The position numbers and the translations under genes are program-made. The notes under the pieces were generated by a model. That model was not told the DNA's origin. It worked only from the letters and a program-made list of their open reading frames with translations, and made no database searches. A DNA stretch of 64,000 bases from Bacillota bacterium (lineage in GTDB: Bacteria; Bacillota; UBA4882; UBA8346): positions 1 through 64,000 of the forward strand of contig JAEZCE010000020.1 of assembly GCA_023429995.1 (NCBI GenBank), given 5' to 3'. Below are positions 1-6,753 of the stretch, piece by piece. The first letter of the stretch is position 1. Every line of letters begins with the position of its first letter.

Positions 1-11
1 GAAGACCGGAA

Positions 12-47
12 GCGTACTCAATATGTACGCGCGCGTCCACAGGACGC
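12..47. repeat. Two adjacent GC-rich palindromes
   Basis: Two small inverted repeats stand back to back: GCGTAC/GCGTAC' arms at 12-17 and 25-30, and GCGTCC/GGACGC arms at 33-38 and 42-47. The stretch is much richer in CG than its surroundings. No gene is recognised in the first 168 bases, although one forward frame stays open for about 44 codons. Role unknown. Similar GC-rich palindromic patches lie between genes near 15,000 and 42,940. Confidence 0.4.
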
Positions 48-168
48 GAAGGACTGGAGCGACCAACTGACGACGCTATACGCCGCTCATCACGCCGCAC
101 TCGCTCATTTCGGCAACGTTTCTTTTATTTGCTGATTTATCTTTATAATTAGATAGTTTAATTTATTG

Positions 169-197
169 TTGCCCCTCAATGAGCTTATGGTTATGAT
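169..197 (+). promoter_or_regulatory. Sigma-A type promoter for the U32 gene
   Basis: TTGCCC at 169-174 and TATGAT at 192-197 are separated by exactly 17 bases, a near-consensus sigma-A arrangement. The first downstream gene starts at 246. Inferred from sequence only. Confidence 0.5.
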
Positions 198-245
198 ATA
201 GGGGGAGAAAAGAAAGATTATCATAGCGATTTGGAGGTATTCTCA

Positions 246-1463
246 TTGCGGCGACCGGAATTGTTAATTCCCGCGGGAAACTTGGAGAAATTACGTACGG
301 CGATTTTATATGGGGCGGATGCCGTATATGTGGGCGTGAGTGGCCTCAGTCTGCGGGCAAACCAGGCTGAGTTCGGCATGGAGGATTTGGAAACGGGGAT
401 TGGCGAAGCGCACCGGAAAAATGTCAAAGTTTATGGCGCTCTTAATATATTCGCCAAAAATAACGATTTGCCATTGGCCGAAAGACTTATCAAGCATCTG
501 GCGGAGATCCGGATTGACGGCCTGATAATCAGTGATCCCGGAATCCTGAGTCTGGCGCGGAGATTTGCCCCCGGAGTAGCCGTTCACTTGAGTACCCAAG
601 CCAATACAACCAATCATGAAGCGGTCAAGTTCTGGCATGCCCAGGGAGTCGCCAGACTTGTCCTGGCCCGGGAACTTAGTTTGACTGAAATCTCTGAGAT
701 CGCGGCAAATTGTCCCGGCGTTGAGGTGGAACTTTTTATCCATGGCGCCATGTGTATTGCCTATTCTGGTCGTTGTTTTCTCTCGGGTCTGAGAACCAGC
801 CGGAGCGGAAACCATGGGGAATGCACTCAACCTTGCCGCTGGGAATATCTTTTATATGAATCGACCCGCCCCGGGGACCCCTTGATTTTGGAAGAAGATC
901 AACGCTACAGTTATCTGCTGAGTTCGAAAGACCTTTGCATGATTGGATATTTAGCGGAGATTTTAGCTGCCGGAGTGTATAGTTTAAAAGTGGAAGGCCG
1001 GATGAAATCTTCCTATTACGTGGCGGCCGTCACCCGCGCCTACCGCCGGGCGATCGATGCTCTTCTGAATGCTCCGGGAGAATACCGTTTGAATCCCGAG
1101 TGGCTTGAAGAATTGAAAAAAGTATCCAACCGCGGCTTCACCACGGGATTTTATTTTTCCGGGGGCCAAAAGATTCAGGAGACTGAGCCGGAGGTGAAAT
1201 ATTTCCAATCCTATGAATTCATCGGCACAGTCATCGATTATCAACCCCTAAAGTCCCAAATCCTTGTGGGAGTCAGAAATCGTTTGACCACAGCGGATAG
1301 TATTGAATTGTTATTGCCTGATGAGAATCTATCGCTGGATATTCAGGAGATGACCAGCCCGGAGGGAATACCCATTCGAGAGGCCCATAATGGATACCGG
1401 ATCGGGTTGCCTGTCAATAAAGAAGTGCCGGTGGGGGCGGTCATTCGCAGAAAAATGATTTAG
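246..1463 (+). CDS. U32 family peptidase / tRNA-hydroxylation-type protein
   Basis: Member of the U32 'peptidase' family. In characterised cases these are collagenase-like proteins or tRNA/rRNA hydroxylation factors (TrhP, RlhA type). The N-terminal half carries the family pattern PELLIPAGNLEKLRTAILYG, and the family signature follows as ELFIHGAMCIAYSGRC near residue 170. Further cysteines (GECTQPC) could form a metal or Fe-S site. The start is taken as TTG at 246 because GGAGGT at 233-238 sits 7 bases upstream; an in-frame TTG at 231 lies in front of that site and is unlikely. About 405 residues, usual for the short single-domain form. Substrate cannot be told from sequence. Confidence 0.85.
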   Translation: MRRPELLIPAGNLEKLRTAILYGADAVYVGVSGLSLRANQAEFGMEDLETGIGEAHRKNVKVYGALNIFAKNNDLPLAERLIKHLAEIRIDGLIISDPGILSLARRFAPGVAVHLSTQANTTNHEAVKFWHAQGVARLVLARELSLTEISEIAANCPGVEVELFIHGAMCIAYSGRCFLSGLRTSRSGNHGECTQPCRWEYLLYESTRPGDPLILEEDQRYSYLLSSKDLCMIGYLAEILAAGVYSLKVEGRMKSSYYVAAVTRAYRRAIDALLNAPGEYRLNPEWLEELKKVSNRGFTTGFYFSGGQKIQETEPEVKYFQSYEFIGTVIDYQPLKSQILVGVRNRLTTADSIELLLPDENLSLDIQEMTSPEGIPIREAHNGYRIGLPVNKEVPVGAVIRRKMI

Positions 1464-1476
1464 AATTTAAACAAAG

Positions 1477-1710
1477 TTAACCGTACTGTTCTAGCCAGAC
1501 CATATTCTGTTGAAAACTAATCTTGGAAATTCGGTAGCGGTTCCCTTCGGGATCAATTAAAATTTCTCCGATAAAATCACTTTTAATCGGTCCACTGAGA
1601 GGAGATTCCATTTGGAATCCGGAGTCATCAAAACCAATAAGCTTGAGAAGTAATTTATGACCGTTGCGTTTAACGTGGTAAAGAACGGGTTCTTGAAAAT
1701 TCAAACTCAT
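1477..1710 (-). CDS. Small hypothetical protein
   Basis: A 77-residue protein converging on the U32 gene, with 13 bases between the two stops. ATG at 1710 is preceded by GAAGG at a workable distance; a GTG one codon upstream is also possible. The sequence alternates short beta-type stretches (VLYHVKRNGHKLLLKLIGF, EILIDPEGNRYRISKI) without a signal peptide or membrane segment. It loosely resembles a small beta-barrel such as a PilZ or PRC fold, but I do not recognise the family. Confidence 0.5.
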   Translation of the reverse strand: MSLNFQEPVLYHVKRNGHKLLLKLIGFDDSGFQMESPLSGPIKSDFIGEILIDPEGNRYRISKISFQQNMVWLEQYG

Positions 1711-1737
1711 CACTGCCTTCTAAGTTGCTGTAAAAGT

Positions 1738-1846
1738 AGGGCTGTTACCAAAAGAAAATAGATAAAGATATACAATATATAAGTTCTCCTCTATCTACCC
1801 AGGCAATTATTGTATCGTTCCTTTTACGTATGTTTGCAACAGCCCT
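1738..1846. repeat. 109-bp segment bounded by 9-bp inverted repeats
   Basis: AGGGCTGTT at 1738-1746 is matched by AACAGCCCT at 1838-1846. The interior is AT-rich and non-coding. The GGGCTGT ends resemble those seen on small non-autonomous elements and on long terminator hairpins elsewhere in the window (27,667; 25,029; about 37,937). It may be a MITE-like remnant or a long-loop terminator between two reverse-strand genes. Confidence 0.35.
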
Positions 1847-1853
1847 TCAAATT

Positions 1854-2222
1854 TCAGTCAAAAACTAAATCATCATGGGACAATAAAGTCACCACAACAA
1901 TTCCTATGAACGTATAAACCCATAATCCCGGAGAAGGGCCATAACCCGTTCGGGGTCCGGGTCCTCCGCGGCCATGTCCAGGCCCTGGCTCATGATGAGG
2001 CCCGTAGTTAAGATTCAATGAAAGATCATTTTTATAGGCATTTGAATTGGAGTCCGGACGATACAAGTCAATCGAACCGCTAAAACCCACGAAATCCGCT
2101 TCCTGAGTGATTTCTCCGGAGTTTGACGATAAGTTGATGTCAACGGTTGGGGCTGCAAAAGTTTTGGCTCCTACCAGAAGTGTCAGGCAGACTGCAAAAA
2201 TTAAAACCGCTAATTTCTTCAT
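1854..2222 (-). CDS. Small exported protein with Gly/Pro/His-rich middle
   Basis: A 122-residue reverse-strand gene with a strong AAGGAGG ribosome site about 9 bases before ATG. Residues 1-23 form a clear signal peptide ending in AKTFAA. A short acidic/polar section follows, then a Gly-Pro-His-Arg run (about residues 75-100), then a hydrophobic stretch (LWVYTFIGIVVVTLL) that could anchor the C-terminus in the membrane. No recognised family. Probably an envelope or spore-surface protein, by inference from composition only. Confidence 0.6.
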   Translation of the reverse strand: MKKLAVLIFAVCLTLLVGAKTFAAPTVDINLSSNSGEITQEADFVGFSGSIDLYRPDSNSNAYKNDLSLNLNYGPHHEPGPGHGRGGPGPRTGYGPSPGLWVYTFIGIVVVTLLSHDDLVFD

Positions 2223-2370
2223 TCTAATTTACCTCCTTTCTAGTATACATTTTCTCACTCGGATCTTAGTCTTTAAATATTCTTTGAAATATGGAAACCA
2301 ACCAAAGTTTCATGAAGCTTTTAATTTGGTATTAGAAAAATAAAACCCCCAAATTGGAGGTTTATCTTTA

Positions 2371-2796
2371 ATATTTGGTTCTTTGTGCCTTGTTCTTGGT
2401 CTTGCCGGGGGCCTCATATGCGGATGGAAACTATCCGGTGACGGAACAAGAATTGAGCAGACTGTCCGAGATATCAAACAGATTATTGATACTCAATCAG
2501 CAACTATCGAGCGACTTGGCGACATCTCAAAACAACTTGACGGAGTCTCAGGACAAACTAAAGGAATATCAAGCGGAATTGGACAAGTTAACCAACCAAT
2601 TGACGGAATTAAAAGTATCATCGGACGAAGCCAGGATGCAGTTGGTGAATGCGGAAAACTTATTACAGAGCAGCAAAACATCCTTGAAGGCATTAAATTT
2701 AAAAAAGAGCAGTATGGACTTTGCCACAATCTGCTCTTCCAAATTATTTTTTCTCGTCCCGAGGCTGCTGTTCATCGCCTGGATGTTGTTCTTTAG
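2371..2796 (+). pseudogene. Membrane-anchored coiled-coil ORF (frame B), start codon apparently lost
   Basis: This frame is open from 2344. It encodes a good transmembrane helix (FGSLCLVLGLAGGLICGW) followed by a polar, heptad-like region (IEQTVRDIKQIIDTQ, then repeated IDGIKSIIG/ILEGIK). GGAGG at 2356-2360 is 10 bases before ATA at 2371, exactly where a start would be expected, so an ATG-to-ATA loss is plausible; TTG at 2383 would cut the helix. It overlaps a second plausible ORF in another frame (2375-2950). The layout resembles overlapping phage spanin-type genes. No other phage gene is nearby. The reading through the hairpin after 2700 is probably not meaningful. Confidence 0.35.
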
Positions 2797-2950
2797 GCTT
2801 TTTCTTGGGGTCTTGCTTCGGTGTTCTTTTCTTTTTCTTAGGCACTTTCTTTTTCGGTTGTGGTTCATTCGGTCCTTGCTGGTCTGGCTTTGGCGCTTTA
2901 TCATTATAAACACTGGTATTCAATCTAACAGTCGTAGGGCTATTCCCTAA
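2375..2950 (+). CDS. Overlapping exported coiled-coil ORF (frame A), possible phage relic
   Basis: Overlaps the membrane-anchored ORF almost completely, in another frame. Residues 1-16 look like a signal peptide core and cleavage site (LFLVLPGASYA before DGNYP). The next 100 residues are a strong coiled coil rich in Leu, Gln, Ser and Asn (LTESQDKLKEYQAELDKL). The positively charged n-region is missing, and TAA lies in frame just before the TTG start, so the 5' end may be damaged. Everything after about 2720 is antisense to the reverse-strand gene at 2744-3013 and unlikely to be real. Together with its partner it could be a relic of a nested spanin-like pair. Confidence 0.3.
   Translation: MVLCALFLVLPGASYADGNYPVTEQELSRLSEISNRLLILNQQLSSDLATSQNNLTESQDKLKEYQAELDKLTNQLTELKVSSDEARMQLVNAENLLQSSKTSLKALNLKKSSMDFATICSSKLFFLVPRLLFIAWMLFFRLFLGVLLRCSFLFLRHFLFRLWFIRSLLVWLWRFIIINTGIQSNSRRAIP
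2698..2738 (-). terminator. Rho-independent terminator of the reverse-strand basic protein gene
   Basis: Arms AAGAGCAG (2705-2712) and CTGCTCTT (2731-2738) form a stem that, read on the reverse strand, ends in TTTTTT. It lies just after the stop of the gene ending at 2744. Confidence 0.6.
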
Positions 2951-3013
2951 GGCAGTAAACGAGAGTGAACAGAACACCGCTAACGCCAAGATAATCATGA
3001 TAAATCTTTTCAT
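2744..3013 (-). CDS. Small exported Lys/Pro-rich protein
   Basis: About 89 residues. An N-terminal signal peptide (KRFIMIILALAVFCSLSFTA, cleavage near ALG-NSP) is followed by a short neutral part and then a 40-residue tail of Lys, Pro, Gln and Glu (such as PKKKVPKKKKRTPKQ). AAGGAG at 3027-3032 precedes it; it fits a TTG at 3016 (10 bases) slightly better than ATG at 3013, so the start is uncertain by one codon. It is followed by its own terminator. The basic low-complexity tail suggests binding to wall polymers or DNA, but this is only inferred from composition. Confidence 0.55.
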   Translation of the reverse strand: MKRFIMIILALAVFCSLSFTALGNSPTTVRLNTSVYNDKAPKPDQQGPNEPQPKKKVPKKKKRTPKQDPKKKPKEQHPGDEQQPRDEKK

Positions 3014-3039
3014 CAAACTAATCCAACTCCTTTTATAAT

Positions 3040-3270
3040 TTAAAATTTTCTATCTAAGTATATTTGCATATTTGGAGAAATTCCTAATTGATTAGCTAAG
3101 GCATAGATATTAGTATCCATTTGTGGATAGTATGGAGTTCCACCATACGGGCAATAGCTTGGTTGTTCATAACCTTAGCCATAACCGTAATCGTAACTGG
3201 GGTATCCGGGTTGGCGACCAGGTCGTTCTATTCTTCCTGGTTGACCTCTATCTGGTTGATTGATAGCCAT
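3040..3270 (-). pseudogene. Small Gly/Tyr/Pro-rich gene broken by one in-frame stop
   Basis: Reverse-strand reading from ATG at 3270, with GAGGTG six bases upstream, gives 31 codons rich in Arg, Pro, Gly, Gln and Tyr (GRQPGYPSYDYGYG), then TAA at 3177-3175. The same frame continues for 44 codons (GYEQPSYCPYGGTPYYPQ, then a helix-like ALANQLGISPNMQIYL) to a stop at 3042-3040. The composition is continuous across the stop, which would be Tyr with one changed base. It looks like a recently inactivated gene or a sequencing error. Composition is like small spore-coat proteins. It shares direction with the basic exported protein just downstream. Confidence 0.55.
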
Positions 3271-3469
3271 TGTTTTCACCTCATGATCGTGTATGAGTAC
3301 CATACTACAATTAGTTTTAGGCCAATGGTCAATTCAATTCACTAATCCTTCACTAAAAAAACACTTTCTAATCACATAATAGGCATTTATTGAACACATA
3401 ATTTGTGTAATCTTTATACAGATAATGATTTGGAAGAATCCCCTTTCGCGTTATCTAACTTTTCCACTG

Positions 3470-3491
3470 GCCCTCTTCGGAGGGCTTTTAT
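3470..3491 (+). terminator. Hairpin terminator GCCCTC-TTCG-GAGGGC
   Basis: A perfect 6-bp stem with a TTCG tetraloop is followed by TTTTAT on the forward strand. No forward gene is seen just upstream. It may serve the reverse-strand membrane protein gene ending at 3498, or be a relic. The interval 3271-3469 holds no gene I can support. Confidence 0.5.
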
Positions 3492-3497
3492 GTAACG

Positions 3498-3986
3498 CTA
3501 GTTCCAATTCCCCTCAAAAGATCGATCCCACACTTGTTTATCTGCTAACTTGATTATTAGCAAACTCGTCAAAGTACCTTCCATTAAATGGCCAAACAAG
3601 TGACCCATATTTGTTTGTGCGCCGACCGGTTGTATGATTGAAGTAATTTTTAGGCTCAATGCGCCGCCAAATAAAATTATCCAAAATAATAAAAGTATGG
3701 CAATTCCTTTTAAAATATATAAAGTTCTTCCGGTATAATATAAAGTATAACAAATAACCGTACCTGCTAAGCCCATTATTGTTGCATGAGTAACCGCACC
3801 TAAAATTAAAGCAGGAACGGTGCTAAGTTCGTTTTGAGGGAAAAATAATGAGGCAGATATTTGCCAGATGTGCCACTTGTTCATATGTAGTCGAAGCGAA
3901 AGATAATCAATGCCATTTAAAAAGGTAGTAGCTATTATACCGCTAGTCATACCAAGAATTATTTTATCCTTTATTTTGAATCGCAA
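3498..3986 (-). CDS. Four-helix integral membrane protein, unknown function
   Basis: About 162 residues with four hydrophobic segments: IILGMTSGIIATTFL; LILGAVTHATIMGLAGTVIC; GIAILLLFWIILFGGALSL; and a C-terminal MGHLFGHLMEGTLTSLLII. The start is taken as TTG at 3986, where AAAGGTGG stands eight bases upstream; upstream ATG codons at 4034 and 4055 have no ribosome site. The His-containing motifs AVTHATIMG and GHLFGHLMEGT may be functional. This looks like a conserved small membrane protein of Firmicutes, but I cannot name the family. Confidence 0.6.
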   Translation of the reverse strand: MRFKIKDKIILGMTSGIIATTFLNGIDYLSLRLHMNKWHIWQISASLFFPQNELSTVPALILGAVTHATIMGLAGTVICYTLYYTGRTLYILKGIAILLLFWIILFGGALSLKITSIIQPVGAQTNMGHLFGHLMEGTLTSLLIIKLADKQVWDRSFEGNWN

Positions 3987-4309
3987 TATTTCAGCCACCT
4001 TTGTATATTGAAAGCATTGATAGTATTTACTCATAATTAAATAATATGAGGCCAAGCGAAGCGGCCCAGGCTGAGATTATGGATCAACATCGAGGTTTGA
4101 CCAATCCCAAGAATATATCAAAAGCCCTCTATGACTCGAACAACGAGATTGTAGTTATGGGTGGCCGCGTTTTATTAATGGCTCCATATGTAGGGGCGAA
4201 ATTGGGGATGAAACCGGAGATATCACGAAATTATCTTGTTGGAAAGCCCGGGGAATGTTACTCATAGCTCTGTCTTAAATCTGGTTCCTGTCAAATAACT
4301 GTCTTTTGA
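3987..4309. other. Interval with no gene supported
   Basis: A forward ORF of 73 codons (4046-4267) occupies most of it but has no ribosome site, no recognisable domain and no operon partner. Nothing else is seen before the tRNA terminator. Confidence 0.4.
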
Positions 4310-4333
4310 TAAAAATAAAACCCCTTGCGGGGT
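4310..4333 (-). terminator. Terminator of tRNA-Leu
   Basis: ACCCC-TTGC-GGGGT at 4320-4333 is followed on the reverse strand by TTTTATTTT. It lies 12 bases past the 3' end of the tRNA. Confidence 0.7.
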
Positions 4334-4345
4334 GTTAAATTCATT

Positions 4346-4431
4346 TGGTGCCGAAGGCCGGACTCGAACCGGCACGCTTTTAAGGGCGGTGGATTTTGAG
4401 TCCACTGCGTCTGCCATTCCGCCACTTCGGC
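4346..4431 (-). tRNA. tRNA-Leu, anticodon CAA
   Basis: Reverse-strand cloverleaf with 7-bp acceptor stem GCCGAAG/CTTCGGC, anticodon stem GTGGA/TCCAC and loop CTCAAAA. The anticodon CAA (complement at 4396-4398) reads UUG. There is a long class II variable arm between the anticodon and T arms, a T loop GGTTCGAGTCC, and an encoded CCA end at 4346-4348. The long variable arm and A73 agree with leucine identity. Confidence 0.95.
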
Positions 4432-4463
4432 AAGTCAAACTTGGAACTTTAGCGTGTAGACTG

Positions 4464-4492
4464 ATTTTACCACAAGAGAAAATCAAATTCAA
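4464..4492 (-). promoter_or_regulatory. Promoter of tRNA-Leu
   Basis: On the reverse strand TTGAAT (4492-4487), a 17-base spacer and TAAAAT (4469-4464) with a TGG extension before the -10 form a good sigma-A promoter. It lies about 33 bases before the tRNA 5' end. Confidence 0.6.
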
Positions 4493-4511
4493 GAGAATTT
4501 TTTAAGGAAAG

Positions 4512-5126
4512 TTATGGTTTTGCAACCGATAAAACTTTTATAGAGGGTGATTCCTTTAGGAAATCAAGAAAAACAGGATATTCGCTCAGCGGAACTAAAA
4601 AAGAAGTTTGAACCGATTCCCCGAATACAGTGGAGATATTTTCCGCCGCCACTTGCTTTAACTGATAGATTATTTTGGAATGCTCGTTATAAGGATAATC
4701 CAGGGACACCGAATATTTGGGTATTTTTAAAAATGTCCCGGCCTGTTCCAGGACTAAGGAAGCGGTTTTGCCATAGGCCTCAATAAGGCCGCGGACTCCC
4801 AGCTTTTTTCCACCAAAATACCGGGTTACGACTACGGTGACGTTCAATAAGTTCAGCCTTAAAATGGCCCCTAAAATCGGTTTTCCCGCGGCGCCGTTGG
4901 GTTCCCCTTGATCATTAAAGTATTCGACGGGATATTCGCCGGCTTGAAGCCGATAGGCATAACAATTATGAGTGGCCTGGGAGTGGGCCGTTTTGATGGA
5001 TTCAATAAAAGATTTTGCCGCCGCCTCGCCGGGAGTTTCCTTACAATGTCCTATGAAGCGGGAGCGTTCAATGGTGAGTTCACAGGAGGCTTCCTTCAAA
5101 ACGGTAAGGTAGGTTTGGTCATTCAT
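4512..5126 (-). CDS. YigZ / IMPACT family protein (UPF0029)
   Basis: About 204 residues, the usual size for YigZ. The family core is plain: SRFIGHC near the N-terminus, then AYRLQAGE..YFNDQGEPNGAAGKPIL and VVVTRYFGGKKLGVRGLIEAYG, the conserved segment of the IMPACT N-terminal domain. A ferredoxin-like C-terminal domain (YSVSLDYPYNEHSKIIYQLK) follows. The start is set at ATG 5126 (MNDQTYLTV), the family's usual N-terminus, with GGAG about 11 bases before it. A longer reading from 5309 adds 60 residues without homology. The biochemical role of bacterial YigZ is unsettled; links to translation control are made by analogy with eukaryotic IMPACT. Confidence 0.85.
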   Translation of the reverse strand: MNDQTYLTVLKEASCELTIERSRFIGHCKETPGEAAAKSFIESIKTAHSQATHNCYAYRLQAGEYPVEYFNDQGEPNGAAGKPILGAILRLNLLNVTVVVTRYFGGKKLGVRGLIEAYGKTASLVLEQAGTFLKIPKYSVSLDYPYNEHSKIIYQLKQVAAENISTVFGESVQTSFLVPLSEYPVFLDFLKESPSIKVLSVAKP

Positions 5127-5367
5127 GGATTTAGCATCTCCAGGCTTAATTAGGAAATTAACGATCCCTGACAATGATGGAACAATCAATTCGATCTGCT
5201 TTTCATTCCAATAATTCCAAGCCGGCCTGGAAAATTCCTGCTTTGACGGATCGAAAGAGGGCTTCATGAAAAATACAGGAAATCTGCAATTCGTGTGGAA
5301 TAAAATCATTTGAACATATTTCCAACGGATATCAGGAATGATAATTTTTGAGAGGAGAGCGTTTCAT

Positions 5368-6753
5368 TTGGCTCAATATGATGTGATTATTGTTGGTGGA
5401 GGGCCGGCGGCAATTTTCGCCGCTTTGGAACTGGTCAAACAATCCCGGCTGAAGATTGCGATATTGGAAAAAGGCTATAACTTATCGGAACGGGTCTGCC
5501 CTGCCAATGAGCGCGGTATTCCCTGTGCCAACTGTTCCTCCTGTTCGATTACTTGCGGTTGGGGCGGCGCGGGAGCATTTAGCGACGGTAAACTCACCCT
5601 CTCTACGGAAGTGGGCGGTTTTTTAGATAATTATATTTCCAAAACCGAATTATCCCAGTTGATTCGGGAGATAGATGATATTTATTTGAGATTTGGCGCC
5701 CCGACCAAGGTCTATGGCACGGATGACGAGATTATCACCCAGATTCAAAAGCGGGCCGTCCTGGCGGACCTGCGATTGATTCCGTCACAGATCCGGCACC
5801 TGGGAACCGGTTATACGAAAATTGTACTTCAGGCCATGCAGGACTTTTTAGTGGAAAAGGGAGTCGACATTTTCACCGGTGTTGATGTGGCTGAAATCAT
5901 CGTTGACGGGGATAAACTGAAAGGGGTCCGTTCAAGCCGGGGCCAGGAATACTTGGGGAAACATGTAATTGCCGGACCGGGCCGGGACGGCTCGGAATGG
6001 CTTTCCACCGAAGCCAAAAGATTGGGGTTGGAATCATCCGTAAACCCGGTGGATATCGGCGTCCGGGTGGAACTGCCGGCTGAAGTGATGGAAGAACTGA
6101 CATCGGTCATCTTTGAGAGCAAATTTATTTATTATTCAAAGACCTTTGAAGATAAGGTCCGTACCTTTTGCATGTGCCCTCACGGGGAAGTGGTTATGGA
6201 AAATCAGGACGGCTTAATTACCGTCAATGGGCATAGTCATGCCGAACGGAAGACTTCGAATACCAATTTTTCCTTGCTGGTCAGCAAGACATTTACCCAA
6301 CCCTTTCACGAACCGATTACCTACGGCAGGTATGTTTCCGGACTTGCCAACCTCTTAGGCGGAGGGGTTATCGTTCAGCGGTTGGGAGATCTCCAAAGCG
6401 GACGGCGGACCACCAAAGAAAGACTGGCCAAGGGATTGGTCCGGCCCACTTTGGAAAGCGCAACACCGGGGGATTTGAGTCTGGTTTTACCTTACCGGCA
6501 CTTGCTGGCTTTGTTGGAAATGTTAAAGGCGCTTGATATTATTGCGCCGGGTGTTAACTCACGCAATACGTTATTATACGGGGTTGAGGTTAAGTTCTAT
6601 TCTTCCAGGCTCGGTCTGAACAGCCATTTGGAAACCAAGATTGCCAATCTCTACGCTGTGGGCGATGGCGCAGGGGTGACCAGAGGATTGATGCAGGCCT
6701 CGATCTCGGGAGTCATAGCAGCGAGAGATATTTTAAAACAGGAGGCATTATGA
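5368..6753 (+). CDS. FAD-dependent dehydrogenase of the COG2509 type
   Basis: About 461 residues. The N-terminus has the Rossmann dinucleotide fold YDVIIVGGGPAAIFAALEL, with the acidic end of strand 2 at ILEKG. A cysteine-rich segment (ERGIPCANCSSCSITCGWGG) follows at about residues 48-67, and a C-terminal FAD motif LYAVGDGAGVTRGLMQA is present. This pattern is that of the uncharacterised FAD dehydrogenases of COG2509, whose substrate is unknown. TTG at 5368 is the chosen start because AGGAG stands about 10 bases before it; the in-frame ATG at 5338 lacks a site. Its stop overlaps the ATG of the next gene by four bases, so the two are translationally coupled. Confidence 0.8.
   Translation: MAQYDVIIVGGGPAAIFAALELVKQSRLKIAILEKGYNLSERVCPANERGIPCANCSSCSITCGWGGAGAFSDGKLTLSTEVGGFLDNYISKTELSQLIREIDDIYLRFGAPTKVYGTDDEIITQIQKRAVLADLRLIPSQIRHLGTGYTKIVLQAMQDFLVEKGVDIFTGVDVAEIIVDGDKLKGVRSSRGQEYLGKHVIAGPGRDGSEWLSTEAKRLGLESSVNPVDIGVRVELPAEVMEELTSVIFESKFIYYSKTFEDKVRTFCMCPHGEVVMENQDGLITVNGHSHAERKTSNTNFSLLVSKTFTQPFHEPITYGRYVSGLANLLGGGVIVQRLGDLQSGRRTTKERLAKGLVRPTLESATPGDLSLVLPYRHLLALLEMLKALDIIAPGVNSRNTLLYGVEVKFYSSRLGLNSHLETKIANLYAVGDGAGVTRGLMQASISGVIAARDILKQEAL

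Noticed and set aside
306..830. Long reverse ORF inside the U32 gene
   Set aside because: Shadow of the forward gene; the forward product has clear family motifs.
2720..2950. C-terminal part of the two-frame ORF region as real coding sequence
   Set aside because: It is antisense to the exported basic protein and runs through that gene's terminator; the hydrophobic, aromatic-rich translation is an artefact of the opposite lysine codons.
3121..3345. Forward ORF of 74 codons with hydrophobic residues
   Set aside because: It is the antisense of the broken Gly/Tyr-rich gene, which has a good ribosome site on the reverse strand.
4046..4267. Forward ORF of 73 codons beside tRNA-Leu
   Set aside because: No ribosome site, no recognisable domain, no partner gene, and it sits between two reverse-strand units. 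Possibly a fragment, but not supportable.
5127..5309. N-terminal extension of the YigZ protein
   Set aside because: The extra 60 residues have no family similarity and the internal ATG at 5126 gives the usual YigZ N-terminus.
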